The notes under the pieces are model-generated. The model did no database searches. It was not told the DNA's origin and saw nothing but the letters and a program-made list of their open reading frames with translations. The position numbers were made by a program, and so were the translations under genes. DNA of 64,000 bases from Beverwykella pulmonaria (lineage: Eukaryota; Ascomycota; Dothideomycetes; Pleosporales; Melanommataceae): contig BCHH01000015.1 of NCBI GenBank assembly GCA_001599595.1, positions 587,431 to 651,430 of the forward strand, in the 5' to 3' direction. Below, piece by piece: positions 23,088-33,759 of the stretch (within the stretch, counting starts at the first letter, position 1; each line of letters begins with the position of its first letter).

Positions 23088-24503
23088 ATGGCACAGCAAA
23101 CCGTCGCCCACGACATGGCGCCCCGCGCGTCGCAAGAGCTGCCCGTCCTTATTGCCGGGTCTGGTGAGCACGCTCCCCTCACACCCATCCGCAAATTGTG
23201 CAGAAACTCACCCCAATCGCAGGCAGCACCGGCCTCGCCCTCGCCCAGGGTCTCCGAAAGGTATGCTGTGTTGTCCTGCTGTGCCGCATGGGCGCGCTCT
23301 GCTGTGCAACGTGGGCGGCTGCATGTGTTTCCATATTCGTTGATCTCCTCGGCTGAGAATCCATAGGCAGGCGTACAATGCACCGTCTTCGAAAAGGAGC
23401 CCTCCAAGGTCCGCGAGCGCGACTGGAATATGGGCCTGCACTGGGGCGCTCCCGTGCTCCAGAGCCTGATGCCAGACGAGTGGTGGTCGCGCATCCAGTC
23501 TCTCCAAGTCGACCCGCACGTGCCGACCAAGGACGAGGACACGCTGTCGTTCGTCCAGGGCGTGACGGGCGAAACCATGGTCGCATTTACCTTCGGCCCC
23601 TTCTATCGTCTACGGAGGAGCAAACTGAGAGACCTTCTCGCCCAGGACCTCGACGTTCAGTACAACAAACGCCTCTCCCACATCACCTATGCCGACGACG
23701 GTCAGTCAGTCACGGCCCACTTCGCTGACGGGACATGCACCACCGGATGCATGCTGGTGGGCGCCGATGGCGCACGCTCGACGACCCGCCAATGTCTGCT
23801 GGGTCCTGAGCTCGGTGCTATCCATCGCATCCCATACGCAGCAACGTTCGTCCAGAGAAGGTTCCCCACCGAGCAAGCACGGTACCTGAGGTCCTTCCAT
23901 CCCCTGTTCCTCGCCTGTGCTCATCCGAACAACCACTTCGCTTTCTTCGGCATGCAAGACGCCGCTGAGGCAGATGATCCATCGACCTGGACCTTCTTCT
24001 TCTACATTTCGTGGCGGAGCAGTCTGGAGGAGCAGGATGCCACGGCTGACTGGACAGACGCTCAACGTTTGGCTCAGCAAAAGGAATTCGCCAAATCCTT
24101 CTGCGACCCCTGGAAAAGTGCATACGAGTGGACCCCCGACGATGCGCCTGTTTGGTATATGGGGCTCACCGACTGGGACCCAGGCCTTGACGGTCATAGG
24201 TGGGACAATCACGGTGGACTCGTCACCATGGTCGGGGATGCAGTCCATCCTATGACGTACCAGAGAGGTCAGGGGCTCAACCACTCCGTCACGGATGCTG
24301 GGAAGCTTCGTGATGCCATTTTGAAGATCCGGGAAGGCGGAGACCGGAAGGAGATCATCACGGATTTTGAAGAGGAGATGATTGCGAGAGGCGGAGGGGA
24401 AGCCAGAGACGGGACAGCGAACACGGTGCTGCTCCACGACTGGGAGAAGGTCCAGCAGAGTCCGTTCTTCACCAAGGGGATGAAGAAGAGAGAGAGTGAA
24501 TAG
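23088..24503 (+). CDS. FAD-dependent monooxygenase (aromatic hydroxylase type)
   Basis: Three exons, 23088-23163, 23223-23260 and 23367-24503 (introns 59 and 106 bp), give 416 aa. Splicing is what creates the dinucleotide-binding motif: VLIAG-SGSTGLALAQGLRKAGVQCTVFEKE has GxGxxG (24-29) and the acidic end of the second strand. Other FAD-binding motifs follow: MLVGADGARSTTR (the DG motif) and VTMVGDAVHPMTYQRGQGLNHSVTDA (the GD motif). This is the PHBH/salicylate-hydroxylase-like group A flavoprotein fold, acting with NAD(P)H and O2. The substrate is not readable. It is divergent from the methyltransferase, a layout compatible with joint regulation, though no backbone biosynthetic enzyme is present nearby. 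Confidence 0.9.
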
Positions 24504-27353
24504 CTCGACGAGGAAGCCCCGCTTCTCTCTGACTAATTATCAATGCCATTCTGTGTACAGCTTTCGCTTCATAGTATTATATCCATCAGGGCGATCACCT
24601 TGACCTTGGCGTTACTTTGTCTCGCTACCATATCCTCCCTATCAATTCTATCAAGCTGCATTTATTCAACCCCTAGCCTATTGGTCCCTTTTCACATCTA
24701 TCAATTTCAGCTTCGTCAAGGTTACATTTCCACATGACACCCTCAAATACTGGGGGGAAAAAAAGGCCGTTTCATCCGAATCAACTAACGATGAATGCTA
24801 CCAAAAAAAAATCCAGAACCTCAGATTGCAGGGGTTACGCAGATTCAGACTACGATTTATTAGCCGCGGCGCGATTGCGCAATGCTCGCCGACTTCGCCG
24901 CAGACAAACATAAACATCCGATCGAATTCGCACAATCTACGACAGGTCCGAAGCCTGCCCGCACTTGAAAACACTTGTATGAAGTCCCAGCTCAGCAACT
25001 GCCGTGAAAGCGTTGGATTGGGGCGTGTGCTTTTGGAGCTGCAGCAGTATTCTACCAAGAGATGAGGATAACGACGTCACGGGCTGGTTGGAAGAATCAG
25101 AGAGTTCATTTGCGATCGCGTCGACGAAGTAGTGGGGTAATAAAGAGCACCGCAACGGGATACTTTTGGTCGCAGTGCTATTGTTGATGCCGCAGATCGA
25201 GGCGCTCACGGTGAGAGATATAAGCCGGAGCAATTCCAGGTTGCCAACCTTGATTGCCACGTGATTGCGAAGTGTATCACCTGCGGTTGGACGATTTAGT
25301 TCCACTGTTACTACCCTCATAGGTAGCGCCGGATCGGAAATGTGTCAAGGAAAGAGACCAGCCCGACCATTCAAAATGGACTTCCCCCCCAGAACTCTCA
25401 CATTGGAATATCTGAGGCTGGAAAAGAAAGCCGCTCATATGTATCAACTGACGGCGCTCATTTCCGCATGCAAAGCGCGAAAGAAGTGACCTGCGAGCAG
25501 GCGAACACCTCTGAGGATCAAAAGGCCTCTATTCCCGCCCCCACAGCCGCGTTGAACCAACATCGCCAATCGATGCACTGCTTCGAGCTTGAATTAGCAC
25601 CCAGCAACACTTTCCCCGCCCTTACTTTATTCCACGAGTTCCCCAAACTCGAAAGGCCGGTCGTTCGTCTTTCCGACATAGTCTCCTCAGGCCGCCCCCA
25701 CGGTGCCAGCATAACGCATAAACTGCAAGCTAGTCTGACAAATATGATCCTCAACGACATCGAAGGCCCGGAAAAGAGAGATTGGACTACTCGATGCCCT
25801 TGAAGAGCTATTTCAGGAAAAGTTGACTTGGTTTACGAGCTTTGAGTAAGGTCCGGTTTCTCGAGCCTAATAGAATCAATAGGCCAAAACGGGCGTTGGT
25901 GGACGCGCGTATGATATTTACGATGGACACGTCCAACAATTAGTACGATATTAGACATCCTTCCGAAAAAGGCTACAGCGGTAACGAAGACAGTGGGTCC
26001 AACGGCAAATTCGACCGTACCGAGGACGACGAATACTCGGGCTTTAAAAGTACCGTAGCGGGTCAACGCACGGATGGGAAAGCGGAGAGTGTTTCTATCA
26101 TATATAGACTTCGCCTGACGGACACAGGCGTATCCACCAGAATCTATTATAGGTTTGGTTTATCTGTGTCTTGTGGAGGTAGATTCTAAGCGTTTCCGAG
26201 TATGTGTTTGTACAACGGATTTGAAGTGCATGCACATCTGCTCGATCCTGTCTTATGAGCACTTTTTCTTCCACTTTTGCTTTTTTTTTATAGACTAGAG
26301 CGCTGGGAGACTCTGATTGACCCAAGTACTTTCGTTTCAGCACGTATGCTACCAGGGTTTTGTCTTTCAGCTTCCGTATCTATATCCTCTTTCATCTTAG
26401 CAGGTCGCTTTGAGGAAGCACGACAGTGAAATGGTTAACAGGCTGGTTCAAGGTCTTAGAAAAATGTCATCAATTGCCTCATGTAAAGACTTACTGAGGC
26501 TGTGAGATGATCCTCAAATGTGTGTATGTCAAGATTCGCTCTGCGAAATTTGAGGATGAATGTTTCAGGGCCCAAAAAGCTATGAGATACCTAATCTGGA
26601 ATAGCGTTAGTCTCACGATGCTACCAGCCACTGCACCGCCCTCCTTCGCCGTTCTACGCCGCACCTCACATCATTCAACATCAGCCCTATCTTCACCACA
26701 CTTCAGTTCCTTTGCTACGGTCATGGTCGATCCCGATGGAATCTGGAGGAAACTCGAGCATCCAATTGGTCTTCTGGGGGAGCCGTATTCGACTTCGCCC
26801 TTGCGGCGTGAGGCGCAACTTCATATATCCTGCGACGCCGCATCTCCGCATCCAATCCTCCACTATATGCCCTCACGGCCGAGACAACAGGACAAGCACT
26901 GTGCTAAGCATCATGCTAGGCTGCTGACAGGCCCGCTTAACAGCGCTTGGTCGCTGACAGGGGCTATGCGAGTGGGCATTTGGCTGACTGTTTCAAGGCT
27001 TGAAGTTTCCGCCCCACAAGCACCGTTCTTTCCGTTGTTCAATTGTCCGTAAACGAAGTTTCAGGAACCGGCGAATGGCTTCCACTCATATTATTTACTG
27101 CGGCGACCCTGGAGGAGGCGAGCATTGCTTACCTCAATGCGTAGCTTAGGCGCCCATACAGAGCCACAGGACTATCAGCACTTGCATGAGACGGCCTCTG
27201 GGCTCCGCCGCGGGATGAAGGTCTTCCTATGAAGTCCGATTATGGGTACTATTCTGGGACCGCTTGAAAGTGGTATAAAGTATACGATGGAGAAGCAAGA
27301 TCGCCGCACCATTCTCCCATTCAGTCTATTTCATTTCCAGGTTCTACTTCATC
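24504..27353. other. Intergenic, only doubtful frames
   Basis: Contains short frames with a partly coding-like look: a 40-aa frame at 24791-24913 (+), a 127-aa frame at 24937-25320 (-), a 153-aa frame at 25342-25803 (+) and a 181-aa frame at 26507-27052 (+). None has a recognisable domain, and several conflict with each other, so none is called as a gene. The last ~60 bp before 27354 is the pyrimidine-rich leader of the sedolisin gene. Confidence 0.4.
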
Positions 27354-29183
27354 ATGCATTTCCTTCTTCCAGTTGTCGCTGCGCTCGTTGCTGTTTCTTC
27401 TGCTCTTCCCGCATCTTCACAGCATAGTCATGTCGTCCATGAGAAGCGGGACAGAGCGCCTGCGAAATGGACGAAGAGATCGAGAGTAGCTCCATCGGCT
27501 GTCCTCCCAGTCCGTGTCGGCTTGACGCAAAGAAATCTACACAGAGGAATGGAGTTCCTCGATGATGTCTCCAATCCCTCATCAAAGAACTACGGCAAGC
27601 ACTGGTCGATCGACGAAGTACGAAAGACGTTTGCACCCAGTGACGAGACACGAGAATCGGTCCTGCAGTGGCTGTCTCAAAACGGCATTGGCTCTGTCCG
27701 GGAAGAGGGTGCGCTTCACACGCTCGCATTCGATCTCCCAGTCGCCGACGTTGAGAAGCTCCTCAACACCAAATACTATGTTTACGAACATGATGAGTCC
27801 GGCGAGGCCCACGTCGCTTGCGAATCCTATAGTGTGCCAGGGCACCTTTCCGAGCACATCAACGTCATCACCCCGACTCTTCACTTCGAAAAGAAAATGA
27901 CCCGCCACGGCTCCAAATCCAAACGCGACGGAATGTTCGAAAGTCACCCCTTCCACAAAAACATGGAGGACGACAAGCTCAAGGTAGAGGTCTCGGATGT
28001 CGAAGGTGATGCTGACATGGAGCCGGCTGATGGTTCCTTCAACGTTCAAGATTGCGGCGCCAATATTACTCCAGCGTGTCTCAGGGCGCTTTATAACATC
28101 CCCCAGGCTACCACCACGCCGAGCGATAGTAACTCGATTGCTATCCAAGAGTACAACGGCAATTCTTATACCCCCGAGGACCTCGATCAATTCTTCACCA
28201 CCTACGAATCGGACGCGGTCGGTGCTCGACCAGTCCTAGTTTCGATAACTGGCGGTGCGCTCGACACCTCCAATCCCCAAGACTTTAACTCCCACGGCGA
28301 ATCCAACCTCGACCTTCAATATGCCATGGCCCTCGTATACCCCCAACCCGTCACTTTGTACCAAATCGGCAACAACGTCGTCAGCGATGGCTCCGGCGAT
28401 CCAGGGAACTATATGCAAGTCAAAGTGGTCTCCACATCTTGGGGCTCAAACGAAAACGACCAGACGCCCGCAATGTTGGACATGCTCTGCAATGAGTACA
28501 TGAAGCTAGGACTGCAGGGCGTATCAGTCCTCTTCTCAACAGGCGACAACGGTGTGGGCGGAAACGGAGATACATGCAGAGACAACCGCTTCCAGCCCGA
28601 CTGGCCCGCAACCTGTCCCTACGTCACCGCCGTTGGCGCAACAGAGGTCGACACCGGCGTCACCGATATCGCAGGCACACTCGCATCTGGCGGCCAGGTT
28701 GAGGTTGCCATCAACTCGAACGTCAAGTCTGGTGGCGGCTTCTCCGAGTATTTTGGAATCCCCGACTACCAGAACGATGTCGTGCAGGCGTACTTGTCGG
28801 GCAACACTCTTCCGTTCGGCCAGGAGAGGTTCAATTCCAGCGGTCGCGCATTCCCAGACATCTCGCTCAATGGACATGCGTGGGTTGTCATTAATGGCGG
28901 ACAGACGACGAGCGTGGATGGCACAAGTGCGTCTACGCCGCTGTTTGCGTCCATGGTCACGCTTATTAACCAGGAGAGGTTGGCGCAGGGTAAGGGAACC
29001 GTCGGGTTCTTGAACCCAGTGTTGTATAGTCGGGCGGGGGATTATATCAAGGATGTTGTTTCTGGGAATAATCCAGGATGTGGCACGGATGGATTTTCGG
29101 CCACGACCGGTTGGGATCCGGTCACGGGGTTGGGGACGCCGGATTATCAGAAGTTGCTGGGTGTGTTTATGAGTCTTGATTAG
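27354..29183 (+). CDS. Secreted sedolisin (S53) serine-carboxyl peptidase, tripeptidyl-peptidase type
   Basis: Intronless, 609 aa, the usual length for fungal sedolisins. A signal peptide spans about 1-18. The pro-kumamolisin activation domain covers roughly 45-180, with cleavage likely near the basic KSKR (188-191). The catalytic domain has the S53 triad: Glu316 and Asp320 in HGESNLDLQYAM and Ser525 in VDGTSASTP. Asp398 in FSTGDNGVGG is the oxyanion-hole residue. The calcium-binding site is visible as YIKDVVSG and GWDPVTGLGTP at the C-terminus. Such enzymes are secreted and work at acid pH, releasing tripeptides or acting as endopeptidases. The start at 27354 opens the signal peptide directly. 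Confidence 0.95.
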   Translation: MHFLLPVVAALVAVSSALPASSQHSHVVHEKRDRAPAKWTKRSRVAPSAVLPVRVGLTQRNLHRGMEFLDDVSNPSSKNYGKHWSIDEVRKTFAPSDETRESVLQWLSQNGIGSVREEGALHTLAFDLPVADVEKLLNTKYYVYEHDESGEAHVACESYSVPGHLSEHINVITPTLHFEKKMTRHGSKSKRDGMFESHPFHKNMEDDKLKVEVSDVEGDADMEPADGSFNVQDCGANITPACLRALYNIPQATTTPSDSNSIAIQEYNGNSYTPEDLDQFFTTYESDAVGARPVLVSITGGALDTSNPQDFNSHGESNLDLQYAMALVYPQPVTLYQIGNNVVSDGSGDPGNYMQVKVVSTSWGSNENDQTPAMLDMLCNEYMKLGLQGVSVLFSTGDNGVGGNGDTCRDNRFQPDWPATCPYVTAVGATEVDTGVTDIAGTLASGGQVEVAINSNVKSGGGFSEYFGIPDYQNDVVQAYLSGNTLPFGQERFNSSGRAFPDISLNGHAWVVINGGQTTSVDGTSASTPLFASMVTLINQERLAQGKGTVGFLNPVLYSRAGDYIKDVVSGNNPGCGTDGFSATTGWDPVTGLGTPDYQKLLGVFMSLD

Positions 29184-31121
29184 GTGTGGGTTTTCGTGTT
29201 GTGAGTGTTTTGGTCATGTGATGGAGCGTTGGTTTTTTGGCATAGCGTGCGTGTGGGATTACCGGGTATTTGCATGTGCATTTCAAGGCGTTTTGGGCCT
29301 ATCTGATGCATTATATTCCATTTGAATCATATGATCACATGTTTCTATTCAATATTTGCAAATCATGGTGCCTAAGTTTTTCCTGCAGTCAACCACATCT
29401 TCCCAGATCAGTTACGACTATTTCCATGACACCCGTTACAATCAGTTTCATTACTTCTTCTCATTGCGCCATCATTCTAGCGATAACCATGTATTGCCTA
29501 CTGCCTCAAACAACTAATGAACATTTCCTAGCCTCTGAAATTTCAAGTGAAAAGATTGCTACTTGACAGAGGCACATGAAACCTATAACGCATTGTCACA
29601 GGCAAGGAACGTTGAACAAATTACAATACTGCCAATACTGCCTCCAGGACGTCGTAGGATAATATCACTCCTTGCACTGTGGCTATATCTGGGTAACAGA
29701 ACCAGCGTGGCGATTTGCACGTATACCGTATATCCGTAGAGGTCCTTGAAGCTGTACGGGTAAGTTACGTTATACATACGTACGGCAGCTAGTTTAGGTG
29801 AATTGTCTCTGTACATACAAAAACCACTCTATATGTCATTTACGGCCCCTTTATATAAGTTCTTGGCGCTAGATATAAGAGCTAAGGTTAATAAGATAAC
29901 TCGTAACAGCGTTGTATTGGAGCCAGTTTTCTGTAATTTAAAGTGCCTTAATTGTTGCACTACCTTCTTAGTTCTATTTGTAGTAATCGTCTTCCTACCT
30001 TTACAATGATTATGAACCTCGCCCTAAGATAGGTACACATGTGATAGAGGTATTAATAGGGAAGTAGCAGCAGATGCGCTAGATGATGGGGCACCCTCTC
30101 AGGAAGTGGGAGGGTGTGAGGGGTACACTGGTAGAGAACAGATCCAGGTGTGAATGGGCTCGATTGATAGATATAGAGGGTGCGTCACATGACGTGGCAA
30201 GTAAGCACACGGCCCGATAGGCCACCGACTGCTTACCGAGGCGCTTCGAGGAAGCTAAGTAATATAGCAAAGCGCTACTAGCAGAAGAAGATTTAGGCTA
30301 GCAAGCTTCATTGCAACGCATAGAGCGTATAAAATTAACCATCACAATAACAGGTATTGATAAATCACAGTATGTTGATAAAAATTGCGTCACTAATCTT
30401 CTATTGGGCTACTCTAAAAACAAGCCTCCTACAACAATTAAAAATAGAGCCGTAGAGGACATATACGCGTACAATTCCAACCTCACTTACGGTACGGCCT
30501 CGCAAAATCAGCTGACTGTATGTACTGTACAACGTACGTCTCTACTGCAGTGCCGTAGCTTACGGCCATGCTACGTACGGATCACCACGCTGAACAGAAC
30601 AAGATGTTCCCCAATCGGTGGAAACAAACTGGCTGACCGACATGAATGCATCCTCTTTCGGGATAGAACAGCGTTGGATGACAAATCCCCCCTCTCCGCA
30701 TTTCGTCCGCTCCACACCATGATGATTATTTCGAAGTCGGAGCACCCTCAAAGCACCTTAACCCCTGTTTTCAATATGATTTTGAGGACACATGTCTGTT
30801 ACCAGAGTTTCAGCTCACTGGTGTGATGGGGAATTAGTAATACGCCTCAGGCAGCAATAGTGATGCCTGGGCGGTGAAGGACGAACTCGTGTTTCGCATT
30901 GAGGGCTAGATGCGAGATGGAGGTGGCCTTACGCATGTTTAAGGGAAATTTCCATGTGGAATCGACAGAGAGGACGTGTATAAAGGAGGTGTTGGTCGGC
31001 TCGATGTTCTCGTTGTTCAAAGCACTCGAGCTTCAATAACCACCCAACCACCTAACCATCAACAACAACATCCCTCAATCCTTTCCCCACCTTCTTTAAA
31101 CAGCCCCCCATCAGCCCCACC
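29184..31121. other. Intergenic with AT-rich degenerate segment
   Basis: About 29800-30420 is AT-rich with many stops and short palindromes (for example CACCCTC...GAGGGTG near 30091-30116, and repeated CGTACG/GTACG around 30490-30590). This fits an old repeat eroded by point mutation; no element can be named. The last ~150 bp is the promoter and C/A-rich leader of the GST-like gene. Confidence 0.4.
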
Positions 31122-31826
31122 ATGGCCGAACCAACCCCAACCCCTTTCGCAACCCTCTACACCATCACCAATGTTAAGCATGCCCGGGTGATGAAAACGC
31201 TGGCCGCTGCATCCATAAACAATCTCGAATTGACCATCTCCCCAGACTTCGTCTACGGCACGACCAACCAAACTCCCTCGTACCTCTCCAAATTCCCGCA
31301 CGGCAAGATCCCAGCCTTAGAAACCGCATCTGGATTTTGTCTGGCCGAAGCCAGCGCAATCGCGTACTACGTCTCCGATTCGGGGCCCGCACGCGAGCAA
31401 TTGCTAGGCCGGACCGTGGAAGAGAGGGCGCTGGTGCAAATGTGGATTTCCTTTGCGGACTTGGAAATGTACTCCAATTCGACAGCGGCGTTGGGCAATA
31501 TCACCGGGAGGACGAAATTTGGTCCCGAGGTTATTGGCGAGAAGGAGAAGCAGTTTGTGAGAGCACTGAAGAGGCTGGAAGTACATCTCGAGGACGGGAA
31601 GAAGTGGTTGGTCCGAGAGGATGAGCTGAGTCTTGCAGATTTGAGCGTCGCGAGTAGTTTGTGCTGGCCGCTGAAATTCTTCCTGGACGCTGAGTCTAGA
31701 GAGGAGATTCCCAAGACTATGGAGTGGTGGGGGAGATTGATGGATGTGAAGGAGGTTGGGGAGGCGTTTGGGGCGCCGTTAGCGATGTGTGAGAAGAGGC
31801 CGGAGGTGCTTCCTAAGAGAGAGTGA
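31122..31826 (+). CDS. Glutathione S-transferase-like protein (eEF1B-gamma N-terminal type)
   Basis: Intronless, 234 aa, start in a good fungal context (CCACCATGG). The N-terminal thioredoxin-like half includes FPHGKIPALETASGFCLAEASAIAYYVSD, which matches the KVPxFE...LxESxAI glutathione-site pattern of GSTs. The C-terminal helical half contains QMWISFADLEMYSN and LSLADLSVASSLCWPLKFFLD, close to the GST-C domain of elongation factor 1B-gamma. The C-terminal EF1G domain of the real elongation factor is absent, so this is a stand-alone GST of that subgroup. Role, inferred: cytosolic glutathione conjugation or redox defence. Confidence 0.88.
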   Translation: MAEPTPTPFATLYTITNVKHARVMKTLAAASINNLELTISPDFVYGTTNQTPSYLSKFPHGKIPALETASGFCLAEASAIAYYVSDSGPAREQLLGRTVEERALVQMWISFADLEMYSNSTAALGNITGRTKFGPEVIGEKEKQFVRALKRLEVHLEDGKKWLVREDELSLADLSVASSLCWPLKFFLDAESREEIPKTMEWWGRLMDVKEVGEAFGAPLAMCEKRPEVLPKRE

Positions 31827-32277
31827 GGTTTGGGGCTGTGGAAGGAAATGATTTATCAGATGAGAGAGGATGCTTTGAGAAGGACTATATAGGAGAGCAA
31901 TTTCAGACAAGGCAATGGAAAGAAATCAAGGCGAATGGCACAATAACGTGCCGCAAACAACTATTCAATGTTTCCGAGATTAGACTAGAACGACTTAGTG
32001 ACGTGACCGAGAGAATTTTGAATAGAAAGATCTGGCAAGTTTATCAAGGATACCAAATGGAGAGCGGGTAGACGAAGTTGACGTTACAAAAGTGCGAGGG
32101 TTGGAAGGGAATATATAATTGTATGTGCTGATGATGTTTTCCTTGCCCAGAATTGCGTGCCTTCGAAACCCTGATAAGAGTGGACCAGCGCCGATGCACC
32201 CAAATCCTTCCAACTTCTTAGTTCCCAAACTTACATATCCATCTCTTCGCAACACCATCCTCCACACGTCTTACGCC
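31827..32277. other. Convergent intergenic region
   Basis: Short 3'-3' gap between the GST-like gene and the DUF924 gene. AT-rich; no gene or clear terminator structure seen. Confidence 0.5.
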
Positions 32278-33141
32278 TTACGCCTCCTGCACCACCCCAA
32301 ACGTCGCCCCGCCCCGCTCCATAAATATCCTCTCCTCCTCCGTAGTCTCCCTCCCCAGCGCCGCATTCCTATGCGGATATCTCCCAAATCTCTCCAATAT
32401 CTCCCTATGCTCCCGTTCCGACTTCTTCGCCTGTTCTAAAAACCCCTTGGTTCCCTCAAGCCCCTCCTTCCCCTCTGTCTCCTTCTCGAACGCCGCCATA
32501 ATCTCATCGTATTTGTTATGCGCATTTATGTTCTCCGAGTGCACGAGTGGTAAGTAGAACCATAGTCTATGCGCAGCAGACAGCCGCCACTGGGGATGCA
32601 GGTCCGGCCTCACAATCGGGGAATCCGTATCTGTTGACTCCAACAGAGTGGAGACCAGAGAGTAGGCGATTCTATCATAGTGTGTGTACACCTTAACCAG
32701 CCCCTCTTTCGTGCGGAAGATATTGCGCGGCATCTGGTCGAGTAGGATTGCGAAGCTCAGCGCCGTCCAGGCTACCTCCTCCGGGTTTCTGTGCACCGCG
32801 TCGCGGATCTCTTGCAGAAATGGCTCTATATTTGGATTTGGAAGGTTCTCGGGTCCAATGGAATCGAGTGCCTGTGCAAACTTGTCGCGACATAGCTTGT
32901 CGAAGTCGCGCCGTTCGTCGGGCGAGCCCATGAACCATTTCTTTACGACGGAGAAGTCGAGATCTTGTTTGTCCGGGGTGTGGCCTTCGAACCAGACACT
33001 CTGAATCTCTTTGTAGAGAGTGGGATTGAAGATTTCTTTATTAAGGGCGAAGGCGGACATAACGCGTCGTGGTGCAATTGCGTATTTAAAGAGGCGCGGG
33101 ACCGCGGACGTGGAGCGCGTTGCTAGTATTCGAGTGAGCAT
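32278..33141 (-). CDS. DUF924 family protein, probably mitochondrial
   Basis: Intronless, 287 aa. Family blocks are visible in order: VWFEGHTPDKQDLDFSVVKKWF, ALSFAILLDQMPRNIFR, HRLWFYLPLVHSENINAH and FGRYPHRNAALGRETTEEERIFMERGGATFG, all typical of the all-helical, TPR-like DUF924 proteins shared by bacteria and fungi. Their biochemical role is unknown. The first ~27 residues (MLTRILATRSTSAVPRLFKY...RR) are basic, Ser/Thr-rich and free of acids, a likely mitochondrial presequence. A second ATG at 33060 (Met28) would make a protein without it, so two forms are possible. Confidence 0.88.
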   Translation of the reverse strand: MLTRILATRSTSAVPRLFKYAIAPRRVMSAFALNKEIFNPTLYKEIQSVWFEGHTPDKQDLDFSVVKKWFMGSPDERRDFDKLCRDKFAQALDSIGPENLPNPNIEPFLQEIRDAVHRNPEEVAWTALSFAILLDQMPRNIFRTKEGLVKVYTHYDRIAYSLVSTLLESTDTDSPIVRPDLHPQWRLSAAHRLWFYLPLVHSENINAHNKYDEIMAAFEKETEGKEGLEGTKGFLEQAKKSEREHREILERFGRYPHRNAALGRETTEEERIFMERGGATFGVVQEA

Positions 33142-33759
33142 CTGGTTATTAGTAGGGTATCAGAAGGATTGTGGTGTTTCTTTTGCGTTTGACAAAGACC
33201 GCCACTGGCGTTCAGCGGCGGGACGTACGGCTACACGACCCCCATGAACAAGTGACTAGCGCGAGCCCCCACATATGCAAAATTTGTAGGAAACACTGAA
33301 GATGTGTATGGAAGACGCACGGACAGCGCTAGTCCCCTGTTCATGGGAGGGCCGTGTAGGCATTGGAGCTGCAGTAGACCGAAAGCGATTGAGAAAATAT
33401 AGGCTTAGTAACGCCGGCACCGAACAACCTCGTCGCTATTTTTCCAAATCCTGTTCCTCATTTGCTCGCTTCTTTTCGTTCAACTCGTCGATCCTCGCAT
33501 TTGGTGAGGGACTATTGCATTTCCTAAGTGAAGCGAGAGCAAGAGTATTATTAATACTTTAGAAGCTACAAGTGAGGGTTGATGAAACAGTTTCAATTTA
33601 GGATTGCAGTCTATCTTTCCAAAGCACTCATAGCTAAAGAATGAACAGATCCTTATCGTGGTACAAAGTCCCTCCCAAGAAGCCCCGAGCCTTCAACGGC
33701 AAGCCTATCCACTCCAAAAAGCCCGCAGGAAAAGCACCCTATATCTCTGTCTACCGAAT
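33142..33759. other. Intergenic with one short coding-like frame
   Basis: Promoter side of the DUF924 gene plus the 3' side of the next gene. A 40-residue + strand frame at 33641-33763 looks coding-like (see findings); otherwise nothing is seen. Confidence 0.4.

Noticed and set aside
22265..23366. Several 200-300 codon frames on both strands between the methyltransferase and monooxygenase genes
   Set aside because: GC-rich sequence with few stops; the translations are Arg/Pro/Ala-rich without domains and overlap each other in three frames.
26507..27052. 181-codon + strand frame upstream of the sedolisin gene
   Set aside because: Contains coding-like patches but no recognisable family, no splice partners and no ribosome-start context; not strong enough to list as a gene.
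30091..30116. CACCCTC...GAGGGTG inverted repeat considered as a transposon end or terminator
   Set aside because: No matching second terminus or target duplication found, and no gene end next to it.
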